DNA of 64,000 nucleotides from contig JABWCR010000010.1 of NCBI GenBank assembly GCA_013359125.1, positions 22,750 to 86,749 on the forward strand. The letters run 5' to 3'. The DNA is from Armatimonadota bacterium (GTDB lineage: Bacteria > Armatimonadota > Fimbriimonadia > Fimbriimonadales > GBS-DC). The translations under genes and the position numbers were made by a program. Under the pieces are notes generated by a model. The model saw only the letters and a list, made by a program, of their open reading frames with translations, searched no databases and was not told the origin of the DNA. Of the stretch, positions 7,776 to 15,353 are shown one piece after another; within the stretch, counting starts at the first letter, position 1; the number at the start of each line of letters is the position of its first letter.

Positions 7776-8921
7776 TTACTCCAAATAAACCGTCGCCGTC
7801 AAGCTGCCGCTTCTTGGCTTTCTGCCGGGCGGAAACTTGAGCGCCACTCGCTTGCCCACTAGATCGCCCAACGCCTCCCGGTAGCCGTTCGCAAACCTCG
7901 GCCGCACCACCAGCCCGCTGTCCAGCCGCAGTTCCCCGTTCTCGATAACGTCTATTACGACGTAGCTTCGATCGCCCTTCCGGTCTTTCTGAGACACTCG
8001 AGAGCCAAACCTCAATGCCCTCGGATCGATCTGGGCATCCATTCCGTGCGGGTCCTTATAAAGATACGGGAGCCTCGCGAATCTTTCTTCGCGATCAAAC
8101 AACGATTCGATCTTCGCAAATTGAAGATCGGGCGGCTGATCGAACAAGCCGCCGTTTAGACGCGACCCAATAACCGTCTCGCACTCCGGATTCAACTCGA
8201 CCCCGATCGAGTCGTGACCCAATTCGTGCGCCGCAACGCATATCGTTCCCGACCCGACAAACGGATCCAACACGGTTTCGCCCGGGAACGCGAACATCTT
8301 TATCAGTCTCCTGGGCAGTTCTACAGGAAAGGGCGCCAGATGCGAGTTCTGCTTTTCGCCCGGAAAGCTCCAGTGTCCCGCAAAGTAGGCGTTCCAATCG
8401 TCGGTCGTCAACCTCGACTGTGCTTTTTGCGCATCGGTGGGTTTGGGCGGTTTGCCCTGCTTCTTGAACAGCAAGATGTGTTCGTAATCGATCTTAACGA
8501 TCCCGTTTCGCGGATAGGGAAACGATCCCATGATCGTGGCGCCGCCCGTGGTATTCGTCGTAGTTACCTTTTGCCAGATGATCGTGCCCATGTAGTCCAT
8601 TCCGATCGTCTCGCAAAAGCGTATGATCTCCGACTGAATGGACACCACCTTGTACCGGCCATAAACGACCGAGCGGGCAAATTGGTCTCCAATGTTGATG
8701 CACATCCGACAACCCGGCGCCAAGGCTCGATAGCACCCGAGCCAAACCAGGTTCAGATTGTTGATGTAATCCGCGTAGCTCTCGCCAAAGCCGATCTGGC
8801 CTTCGTGGCCATAGTCTTTCAACTGCCAATAGGGAGGGCTTGTTACGACCAAATGCACCGATTCGGGCGCGAGAAAGTCTAGATTTCGAGCGTCGCCCAA
8901 GTACACTCGGTGGCTGGTCAT
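7776..8921 (-). CDS. DNA methyltransferase, N4-cytosine/N6-adenine beta class
   Basis: S-adenosylmethionine-dependent DNA amino-methylase. Catalytic motif IV TSPPYW (27-32) precedes the AdoMet-binding motif DPFVGSGT (219-226), the beta-class order; the SPPY form favours N4-cytosine but N6-adenine is possible. IGFGESYADYINNLN follows motif IV, as in PvuII-type methylases. The last 120 residues form an unrecognised C-terminal part. The start at 8921 is chosen because TAGAAT lies 7 bases upstream, the motif alignment begins there, and the longer reading frame runs into the divergent gene. No restriction enzyme gene is adjacent, so it is orphan or epigenetic, unless the small divergent gene is functionally linked. 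Confidence 0.85.
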   Translation of the reverse strand: MTSHRVYLGDARNLDFLAPESVHLVVTSPPYWQLKDYGHEGQIGFGESYADYINNLNLVWLGCYRALAPGCRMCINIGDQFARSVVYGRYKVVSIQSEIIRFCETIGMDYMGTIIWQKVTTTNTTGGATIMGSFPYPRNGIVKIDYEHILLFKKQGKPPKPTDAQKAQSRLTTDDWNAYFAGHWSFPGEKQNSHLAPFPVELPRRLIKMFAFPGETVLDPFVGSGTICVAAHELGHDSIGVELNPECETVIGSRLNGGLFDQPPDLQFAKIESLFDREERFARLPYLYKDPHGMDAQIDPRALRFGSRVSQKDRKGDRSYVVIDVIENGELRLDSGLVVRPRFANGYREALGDLVGKRVALKFPPGRKPRSGSLTATVYLE

Positions 8922-8928
8922 CAAGTGG

Positions 8929-8934
8929 ATTCTA
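8929..8934 (-). promoter_or_regulatory. -10 box of DNA methylase (leaderless type)
   Basis: TAGAAT on the minus strand, 7 bases before the ATG, without a Shine-Dalgarno sequence. Confidence 0.5.
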
Positions 8935-8974
8935 CCTTCATCTATGGAACAACCAGGCAGGAGGTGGAGCCGCC

Positions 8975-9349
8975 TTGGTCGATAGCGCGCGTCTGGGCGA
9001 CGCATTGCCGGAGTTTGCACAGGAGCTCTTCTGCCTGCTTCAGAATCTTGGGCGGGCCGACCTGGCCGTGCAAGCGCCCACCCTGTTGCTTTTGCGAGGA
9101 TGCGACTGCAAAGACCCCTTCTGTTCGTCGTTCCACACTGCGCCGCCGACCGAAGATAAGCAGGAGATTGAATCGATCCACTTGGCCTCTGAGGCGGGCC
9201 TGGTGATTGTCGATGTGTGCAATGGCCGAATCGTCTATGTCGAGTCGCTCTACCGCCCCGATGTCAAAGCGAAAATCAGCCAAATCTTTCCGAAGTTGGA
9301 GGACGACCGGCCTAAAGACGAACCCGATCCCCTTCGTACAGCGCCTTAA
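8975..9349 (+). CDS. Hypothetical protein with a CxC...C cluster
   Basis: Family not recognised. The 124-residue protein has a compact Cys/His cluster, RGCDCKDPFCSSFH (about 45-58), that could bind a metal. Two beta-rich stretches follow (LASEAGLVIVDVCNGRIVYVESLY). There is no signal peptide or membrane segment. The start is inferred as TTG at 8975 because AGGAGG is 10 bases upstream; the open frame extends further but has no better start. It is divergent from the methylase and overlaps the convergent cyanophycinase gene by 38 bases at its 3' end. Confidence 0.55.
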   Translation: MVDSARLGDALPEFAQELFCLLQNLGRADLAVQAPTLLLLRGCDCKDPFCSSFHTAPPTEDKQEIESIHLASEAGLVIVDVCNGRIVYVESLYRPDVKAKISQIFPKLEDDRPKDEPDPLRTAP

Positions 9350-10019
9350 GCTCTAGCCGGTCGCAACCGAGGAGGTCGCCCTTTGATCTTGCCTTCGCCA
9401 ATGCCTTGACCACGATCGCCTGTCCGCCGCCCACTTCCAGCTGTCTGCCGGTTACCACTGCCCAACTTCTCTCCTCGATTCCGATGCCGGTCAGGTTGGG
9501 ACGCTCGATGACGGCCGTAATCAATCGCATCAGCCGGTCTCGAGCCAGGAAATGCTGGTCGGCGATTATGCCCGGCAATAGTCCCAGCCCCTTGGAGACC
9601 GGCGCGCCGCCCTTCTTGAACGGCGCCGGCGCTGCTCCGGTCGGCATCATCTCCCCCATCAGCGAACAGCCTGCGCTGGTGCCGCCCACAACCGCGCCTT
9701 TCGCTAGCGCTTTTCTCATCGCATCCGCCACTGGGCTTTGATCCGAAAACCGTTCAAAAAAACGATTTTGGTCGCCTCCCGGCAGATAGATGCCTTTCGA
9801 CTTCTCGATTAGAGCGGGTAGATTGTCGACTCCGTGCTGGACGTTTCGAGCGCCGTTTTCCTTCCAAAAGTCGACCGAACGTTTGCCGGCGGCATCGGCG
9901 TCTTCTGAAGAAAAAGCCAAGATCAAGATCAGCGCGTCGGGACCGCCTGCCAGAGAGATAAACCTCTGCATGGCTTCTGGCGGGGTCGATCCGCCTCCGA
10001 TCAGCATCACAGATCCCAT
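9312..10019 (-). CDS. cphB: Cyanophycinase-like peptidase (family S51)
   Basis: Serine exopeptidase family that cuts cyanophycin (multi-Arg-poly-Asp) to beta-Asp-Arg, or alpha-aspartyl dipeptides in the peptidase E branch. GGTSAGCSLMG holds the nucleophile Ser, and DQHFLARDRLMRL is the cyanophycinase-type motif that separates this branch from peptidase E. PGGDQNRFF gives the oxyanion region. At 235 residues it is near family size, and no signal peptide is seen, so the protein is cytoplasmic. It starts 2 bases after the gdhA stop and is probably co-transcribed with gdhA. A cyanophycin synthetase gene is not in the window. The 3' end overlaps the convergent hypothetical gene. Confidence 0.8.
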   Translation of the reverse strand: MGSVMLIGGGSTPPEAMQRFISLAGGPDALILILAFSSEDADAAGKRSVDFWKENGARNVQHGVDNLPALIEKSKGIYLPGGDQNRFFERFSDQSPVADAMRKALAKGAVVGGTSAGCSLMGEMMPTGAAPAPFKKGGAPVSKGLGLLPGIIADQHFLARDRLMRLITAVIERPNLTGIGIEERSWAVVTGRQLEVGGGQAIVVKALAKARSKGDLLGCDRLELKALYEGDRVRL

Positions 10020-10021
10020 CG

Positions 10022-11299
10022 CTACGGATAGATGCCGCGAATTTCGGTCGCATCGGCCACGCGCTTGACGCCGATCATGTAGGCCGCAATGCGCATATCG
10101 ACGTTCTTCTCTTTGCTCATGGCATACACGTCGCCAAAGCTCCGCTTCATCATCTCGGTCAAGCGGTCATTGACGTGCTTCTCGTCCCAAAAGAAGGCTT
10201 GAAGGTCTTGCACCCACTCAAAGTAGCTCACAATCACGCCCCCGGCATTGGCCAAAATGTCGGGAACGATGAAAACGCCCTTCTCGTTCAAGATCGCGTC
10301 CGCATCGGGCGTTACCGGTCCGTTTGCGCCTTCCACGATCAATTTTGCCTTTATGCGATTGGCGTTGCCCTCATTCACCACGCCGTGAGTCGCACAGGGC
10401 GCCAGGATGTCGCATGGTAGCTCGAGCAGTTGCTCATTCGAGATGAGATCGGCATCTCGATAAGCCTGCAGGCAGCCGTCGCGACCGGCGCAGTGCATCA
10501 GGCTCGGTATATCCAGCCCGTTGGGATTGTAGATTCCGCCCATCGAGTCGCACACGGCGACAACCTTCGCGCCGGCCTTGTGCATAAGATGCGCGGTAAC
10601 CGAGCCCACGTTGCCAAACCCGTGAACGACGACCGTGCTGCCCTCTAGCCCCATGCCCAGCGCCTTGGCGGCTTCGCCCGCGGCCACTGTAACGCCTCGT
10701 CCTGTGGCCTCGACGCGCCCTTCCGAGCCGCCGACGGCCACCGGTTTGCCGGTAACAACGCCCGTAACCGTGTGGCCCCGATGCATGGAGAAGGTATCCA
10801 TGATCCACGCCATAATCTGAGGATTGGTGCCGACATCGGGCGCCGGAATGTCCGATTCGGGGCCCACAATGATGTTGATTTCGGTGATAAATCGGCGCGT
10901 CAGGCGTTCCAATGCATCGCCCGAAAGTTTCTTTGGATCGCAGACGACGCCGCCCTTCGCGCCGCCATAGGGGATGTTGGCGACCGAGCACTTCCAGGTC
11001 ATCCACATAGCCAAGGCGCGGGTCTCGTCCAGGGTCGTATCGGGATGATACCGGATTCCTCCCTTGCTCGGCCCGCGAGCTACGTTATGCTGAACGCGGT
11101 AGCCTGTGAACATGTTGACCGATCCGTCGTGCATCTTGACGGGAAAATTGACGGTCAACTCTCTCCGGGGCATCTTAAGGACTTCAAAAAGAGTGCGTTC
11201 GTAGTTCAGATGTTCAAACGCGATTTCCAACTGCTTGACGGCCATATCGTATGCGGAATGTTCCACTTTGGTCGGCTCCTCTTTGAGCATTTGCTGCAT
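10022..11299 (-). CDS. gdhA: Glutamate dehydrogenase (Glu/Leu/Phe/Val family)
   Basis: Interconverts glutamate and 2-oxoglutarate plus ammonia using NAD(P). The N-terminal ELFV domain shows GPSKGGIRYHP (76-86) and the catalytic-lysine motif PYGGAKGG (Lys115). The Rossmann domain begins at VVVHGFGNVGS. The protein is 425 residues, a normal hexameric-type length. The start is set at the ATG at 11299 because GAGGAGG is 9 bases upstream; the open frame extends 49 codons into the end of mreD, where no homology is visible. The coenzyme cannot be decided. It sits between mreD and cyanophycinase in a five-gene minus-strand run. Confidence 0.92.
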   Translation of the reverse strand: MQQMLKEEPTKVEHSAYDMAVKQLEIAFEHLNYERTLFEVLKMPRRELTVNFPVKMHDGSVNMFTGYRVQHNVARGPSKGGIRYHPDTTLDETRALAMWMTWKCSVANIPYGGAKGGVVCDPKKLSGDALERLTRRFITEINIIVGPESDIPAPDVGTNPQIMAWIMDTFSMHRGHTVTGVVTGKPVAVGGSEGRVEATGRGVTVAAGEAAKALGMGLEGSTVVVHGFGNVGSVTAHLMHKAGAKVVAVCDSMGGIYNPNGLDIPSLMHCAGRDGCLQAYRDADLISNEQLLELPCDILAPCATHGVVNEGNANRIKAKLIVEGANGPVTPDADAILNEKGVFIVPDILANAGGVIVSYFEWVQDLQAFFWDEKHVNDRLTEMMKRSFGDVYAMSKEKNVDMRIAAYMIGVKRVADATEIRGIYP

Positions 11300-11337
11300 C
11301 GCTGCATTCCTCCTCAACATATTCTGGCCGAAATCGG

Positions 11338-11889
11338 CTATTCTTCGGATGGTCGGAACCATCTTTTGACCAGCGCCATGGCGGGAAAGGCCAGTATCGC
11401 GTTGACCAAAGCCGCGCCGCAGGCGGCAGAAATCTGGCTGCGCCATCCCGAACTGGGCGCAAAAAGAAACAGCCCGAGTTCGGCCGTCATAACGACCGCG
11501 ATAGCCGCTACGCTCGGCGTCAGCGGGTGGTGCTTGGCCAATCTTGACGGCAACAGACCCGCTACAAAGCCGGCAAACGTCCGGCTGGCGATATGGCCGC
11601 CTAAGGCAACCCCGGTCGCCGAGCCTTCGGCCAGTCCGACAAAGAAACCAGCCCAGGCGCCCGTCGCCGATCCAGCCGAAGCGCCGATCAGCGCAATCGC
11701 CAGCATCCCAAGATGCGGCGTAAACAGGCCCAAAGAGAGCTTTGCGCCCAACGCGCCCTGAAACGCAACCGCCGCTAAGGCGATTACGGCGGCACGGATG
11801 ACCGCGCCGCTATGCGACCACGGTCCCGACCATCGCGAGCGCCAAGACCTGCGATCGTAAATCTGTTCCGGCGAGCGCCGCACCGTCAT
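11338..11889 (-). CDS. mreD: Rod shape-determining protein MreD-like
   Basis: Predicted inner-membrane protein of 183 residues with about five hydrophobic segments from residue 30 onward, after a basic N-terminus. Sequence similarity alone is weak, as is usual for MreD; the call rests on its position 14 bases after mreC and on size and topology. MreD joins MreC and RodA/PBP2 in the elongasome that guides lateral wall synthesis. Internal Gly/Ala-rich repeats (AGFFVGLAEGSATG) are unusual. No clear Shine-Dalgarno sequence is present, suggesting translational coupling. Confidence 0.65.
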   Translation of the reverse strand: MTVRRSPEQIYDRRSWRSRWSGPWSHSGAVIRAAVIALAAVAFQGALGAKLSLGLFTPHLGMLAIALIGASAGSATGAWAGFFVGLAEGSATGVALGGHIASRTFAGFVAGLLPSRLAKHHPLTPSVAAIAVVMTAELGLFLFAPSSGWRSQISAACGAALVNAILAFPAMALVKRWFRPSEE

Positions 11890-11903
11890 CTTGACAGCGC
11901 TCG

Positions 11904-12722
11904 CTACTTGATCAACACCAGCGCAAGCCGTTCGTCCTCGAAGGACGCGAACGGTTTGACCAGCGCTTTTCTAACGGAAAGCCGCGTATCGTCCCAGACT
12001 TTTTCTATAACGCCGATGGGGATGCCCGCAGGATATTTTTGCCCAATGCCCGAGGTCGAAACCCGATCGCCGACTTGCACGGGCGCTCCGGGCGGAAGGT
12101 AGTTGAGCAACAGAGTGAACTCATCTTGACCTTCGCAGATTCCTGCCGAGTGCCGATCGACGTTTTCAACCTGGGCGCTGACGGCTGTGCGCGCGGAGCA
12201 CAGCAGCCTTACCCGAGACGAGTTGGCATCGGCCGCCTCCACAACGCCGAGCAACCCATTGCCCGAAACGACGGGCGCGCCCACCTGCACGCCTTGATTG
12301 TGCCCCTTATCGATCACGATGGTGCGCACGCCTGCCTGGGAGTAGCTGGCGATGGTGCGAACGGCGGCCCACCGGCCCTTCAGTTCGTCGCGAGCGTTCA
12401 GTAGCTTCTTTAGCGCGTCGTTCTCTTCCTTCAACGCCTGGGCCTCGGCCAACTGCGCCTTCAAACGTTGGTTTTCTTCGACGACCGATTCGTGCTCGCC
12501 GATGATGCCCCGAGCCTGGAAGATCGAAGCAAAGAAGTTCCCCGTACTGTCAATGGTCGACGATAAGCCTGATTGAACGGGCAGCATCACCGCGCGAACG
12601 AGGCCCGTAACCGGATCGGATTTGGACTGGCGAGCGTGGTGATTGTGCAATGCGCCCAGCGTCATGCCCAGCACGGCCAAGCCGATTAACGTTATCCAGG
12701 GTCGAGGTCTTCGATCGTTCAT
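11904..12722 (-). CDS. mreC: Rod shape-determining protein MreC
   Basis: Bitopic membrane protein that links MreB to the wall-synthesis enzymes. An N-terminal transmembrane segment ([16 protein letters not shown]) is followed by a coiled coil, [19 protein letters not shown] (about 80-105). The periplasmic beta-barrel domain has the typical [15 protein letters not shown] and [19 protein letters not shown]. At 272 residues the length is normal. The ATG overlaps the mreB stop as ATGA, which fixes the start and implies coupled translation; the open frame extends 30 codons upstream into mreB only by chance. Confidence 0.92.
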   Translation of the reverse strand: MNDRRPRPWITLIGLAVLGMTLGALHNHHARQSKSDPVTGLVRAVMLPVQSGLSSTIDSTGNFFASIFQARGIIGEHESVVEENQRLKAQLAEAQALKEENDALKKLLNARDELKGRWAAVRTIASYSQAGVRTIVIDKGHNQGVQVGAPVVSGNGLLGVVEAADANSSRVRLLCSARTAVSAQVENVDRHSAGICEGQDEFTLLLNYLPPGAPVQVGDRVSTSGIGQKYPAGIPIGVIEKVWDDTRLSVRKALVKPFASFEDERLALVLIK

Positions 12723-13765
12723 CGCTTCCTCTGAGAGTTTAGCAGCACCTTGCGCAGCATCGGGTTGATGTCCAGCTCTTCCAACACTTTGCCCGTGCCG
12801 ATTACCACGCACGATGTGGGATCGTTCGCGATAACGACGGGCATTCCCGTCTCACGACTGATCAACTTATCTAAGCCTCTCAAAAGCGCGCCGCCGCCGC
12901 ATAGCATAATGCCACGGTTCATGATGTCGGCGGCTAACTCGGGCGGGGTGCTCTCCAAAGTCTGCTTGACCGCCTCGACAATCGCGTTGACCGGCTCCGA
13001 GATGGCCTGTCGAATCTCTTCGGAGTTGATGGTGGAGCTTCGCGGCAATCCGGTGATCAGGTCTCGGCCTCGCACTTCCATCTCCAATTCTTGCTCCAAC
13101 GGAAAGGCTGAGCCGATCTCGATCTTGACTTGTTCGGAAGTGCGCTCGCCGACAAAAAGGTTGTAAGCGCGTCGGATATACGCGGCGATCGCTTCGTCGA
13201 TCTCGTCGCCGGCCACGCGGATGCTGCGGCTGGCAACGATGCCGGCCAGCGAGATTACGGCGACCTCTGTGGTTCCGCCCCCGATATCGACCACCATCGA
13301 GCCGGTCGGCTCATCGACAGGCAATCCCGCGCCGATCGCAGCGGCCATCGGCTCTTCGATCACATACGCCTCTCTCGCGCCCGCTTTGAGCGTGGCTTGG
13401 AACACGGCGTTACGCTCGACCTCGGTAACGCCGCTGGGGATGCCGACCACGACCCGCGCGATCCACGGATGGCGCGACACCTTGCTGATGTAATACTGGA
13501 GCATCTTTTCGGTCTGGTCGAAGTCGGCGATCACGCCGTCCTTAAGCGGCCTAATAGCGACGATGCTGGCCGGGGTGCGGCCTAACATGCGCTTGGCCTG
13601 TTCCCCCACGGCCAGCACTTTTTGGGTTTCCGAATCGATGGCGACGACCGAGGGTTCGCGGAGCAGGATGCCTTTGCCTTTGGCGTGCACTAGCGTGGTC
13701 GCGGTGCCCAGGTCGATTCCCAGGTCTCGCGTAAAGCGTCCTAATAGTCGCGATAAGATGCGCAA
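12719..13765 (-). CDS. mreB: Rod shape-determining protein MreB
   Basis: Actin-like ATPase that forms membrane filaments and directs rod elongation. The phosphate-1 motif [13 protein letters not shown] (14-26), phosphate-2 [14 protein letters not shown] and adenosine motif [13 protein letters not shown] are all present. The amphipathic N-terminal stretch [11 protein letters not shown] fits membrane binding. At 348 residues it is full length. The start codon is TTG with GGAGG 5 bases upstream. This is the first gene of mreB-mreC-mreD-gdhA-cphB; a rod-shaped cell is implied. Confidence 0.96.
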   Translation of the reverse strand: MRILSRLLGRFTRDLGIDLGTATTLVHAKGKGILLREPSVVAIDSETQKVLAVGEQAKRMLGRTPASIVAIRPLKDGVIADFDQTEKMLQYYISKVSRHPWIARVVVGIPSGVTEVERNAVFQATLKAGAREAYVIEEPMAAAIGAGLPVDEPTGSMVVDIGGGTTEVAVISLAGIVASRSIRVAGDEIDEAIAAYIRRAYNLFVGERTSEQVKIEIGSAFPLEQELEMEVRGRDLITGLPRSSTINSEEIRQAISEPVNAIVEAVKQTLESTPPELAADIMNRGIMLCGGGALLRGLDKLISRETGMPVVIANDPTSCVVIGTGKVLEELDINPMLRKVLLNSQRKR

Positions 13766-13799
13766 GCCTGCCTCCGCGGCTTTTCAGTTTCTGATGTTA

Positions 13800-13805
13800 A
13801 GGATA
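13800..13805 (-). promoter_or_regulatory. Candidate -10 box of the mreB operon
   Basis: TATCCT on the minus strand, about 34 bases upstream of the TTG start. No convincing -35 element is visible. Confidence 0.35.
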
Positions 13806-13865
13806 CCCGATTGCAGGTCCGTCGGCGGCTTTGTCTGCGAACCGTTGTCTTGTACGCGCCTCCTC

Positions 13866-15299
13866 CTACTCACACCCTAGGCCGAAGTTGTGGAGGACTT
13901 CTTCCAAGTCTAAATCGTCCACAATGCCGTCGCCGTTCAGATCGGCGGATGGGTCGCTCGTGCCGAACGCCTCCAGCGCCATCGCCAAATCCTTGTCGTC
14001 GACGCACCCGTCCCCGCTGACGTCCCCCTCCGACCGAACGGCGAGAATCTTGTACTTGACCAGGGGCGGAAGAGCAATCCCGCCCATCATCATATACAAG
14101 TTTCCTCGGTCGTACCTCACCCAGGATGCATGCATGAGCGGCATGTCAAGATAAGTGAACCAAACCGGCCGAAAGTTGCGATCTAGTTTCAGGACCATCT
14201 GGACGCGGTTAGTGTTGTTCAAATCGTATCCAGACCCTTGGATGTAGTACGCCCCTCTCTCGTCGGATGCGAAGTAGTAATAGAGTTCTGTGTGTCGCAC
14301 CCTTGGCTTAGGCAGGAGCAATGCGCCGATAACATCGCCGGTCTCTTTGTCAAAATGTAATAGATATTGGTCGCCACCTCCGTCGAACCAAGAAGCAAGC
14401 AAACGATCATAGGGGTCGGTCCAAATCTTGAATCCCGAGGCATAGAGTTGACCGTTTGGCGGAAGCATCTGATGCCACTGCGGCGCGCCGATGTCGTCAA
14501 GTCCTAGAAGGCTGTTCCTCCATGTCTGGCCCGATCGAGCAAAAGTGCCAACTGACGACGGACCCGTCTCTGGAATGGCGATTTTGCCTTGGTCCGTGAA
14601 GCTTTCGTCAAAGTCGCCCAGTGCAAAGTCGTACTCCAAAGCGCCAGTATTCGAATAGCGCAGCACGATGACGCTCGTTGCAACGCCGCCCAGAACGCAA
14701 TTGCGAACGATACAACGGCCGTTGGCACGACCAGACCGTACGATATAGGGCTGTCCAAATGGCGATGTGTGCTCTGCCGACCAGATGGCGGTCAAATCGT
14801 GTCGATAAGAGCGCGTTACAATTGCGCTCCGAGTTCCAGTGAACAAGAACAATGGCCCTTCCGCCATCTGTTGAATGCCGATGTCTTCTATCGCGGGCCC
14901 GGTCGCCGACGCCAGCAATTGACCCATCGAGTCAAGAAGCATGATCAACGCAACTGTTGACGAACCCTGCATATATATGCCGGCGCACAGAACCGCTCCT
15001 GTTGGAGAAATGGCCGTATGCAAGACCGCTTCGCTTGTTCCAAAGTTGAACGCCCGATACCACTGCTGATTGCCCTGGTGATCAAACCGCACGACGAGCA
15101 TCCAATTTGTCCCGCTCACAGAGCCGCCCATTGTAACGTTTCCCTCCTCGTCCACTACGCCGGTCGTCAAACTCGGACGAGGATATTGATCGGTGTTGGG
15201 AAACGTCCGCCACAGCTCCACCAGTTGCCCTGGACTCGTCTGGAGCAATGCAAGACACGCGACTGCCGCCAGCCATCTTGATCGTTTCATATCGTTCAC
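13866..15299 (-). CDS. Secreted beta-propeller-like protein with C-terminal dockerin
   Basis: The exact family of the main domain is not recognised. A signal peptide (MKRSRWLAAVACLALLQTSPGQ) is followed by about 370 residues of repeated sheet-rich units (e.g. VVRFDHQGNQQWYRAF, LVLKLD-type strands), as in PQQ-like or Kelch-like propellers. The last 55 residues form a type I dockerin with two calcium loops, DVSGDGCVDDKDL and DLNGDGIVDDLDL. The protein is 477 residues. The start is GTG at 15299 or ATG at 15290; the second fits the signal peptide better. It lies downstream of the copper-radical oxidase gene in the same direction, separated by a strong hairpin. Confidence 0.7.
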   Translation of the reverse strand: MNDMKRSRWLAAVACLALLQTSPGQLVELWRTFPNTDQYPRPSLTTGVVDEEGNVTMGGSVSGTNWMLVVRFDHQGNQQWYRAFNFGTSEAVLHTAISPTGAVLCAGIYMQGSSTVALIMLLDSMGQLLASATGPAIEDIGIQQMAEGPLFLFTGTRSAIVTRSYRHDLTAIWSAEHTSPFGQPYIVRSGRANGRCIVRNCVLGGVATSVIVLRYSNTGALEYDFALGDFDESFTDQGKIAIPETGPSSVGTFARSGQTWRNSLLGLDDIGAPQWHQMLPPNGQLYASGFKIWTDPYDRLLASWFDGGGDQYLLHFDKETGDVIGALLLPKPRVRHTELYYYFASDERGAYYIQGSGYDLNNTNRVQMVLKLDRNFRPVWFTYLDMPLMHASWVRYDRGNLYMMMGGIALPPLVKYKILAVRSEGDVSGDGCVDDKDLAMALEAFGTSDPSADLNGDGIVDDLDLEEVLHNFGLGCE

Positions 15300-15313
15300 C
15301 GTTTTTCTAAAGC

Positions 15314-15341
15314 GCCGGATGACGCCGTGGCGTCATCCGGC
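15314..15341 (-). terminator. Strong hairpin between the oxidase and dockerin genes
   Basis: GCCGGATGACGCC and its exact complement form a 13-base-pair stem with a 2-base loop. It sits 12 bases after the oxidase stop and 14 bases before the next start. No U-run follows on the minus strand, so it may act as a transcript-end protector or partial terminator rather than a classic intrinsic terminator. Confidence 0.5.
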
Positions 15342-15353
15342 ATTAGTTCCTTT

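Noticed and set aside
13766..13865. tRNA or small RNA between mreB and the dockerin gene
   Set aside because: No cloverleaf arms or CCA end could be found in the 100 bases; the same holds for the other spacers.
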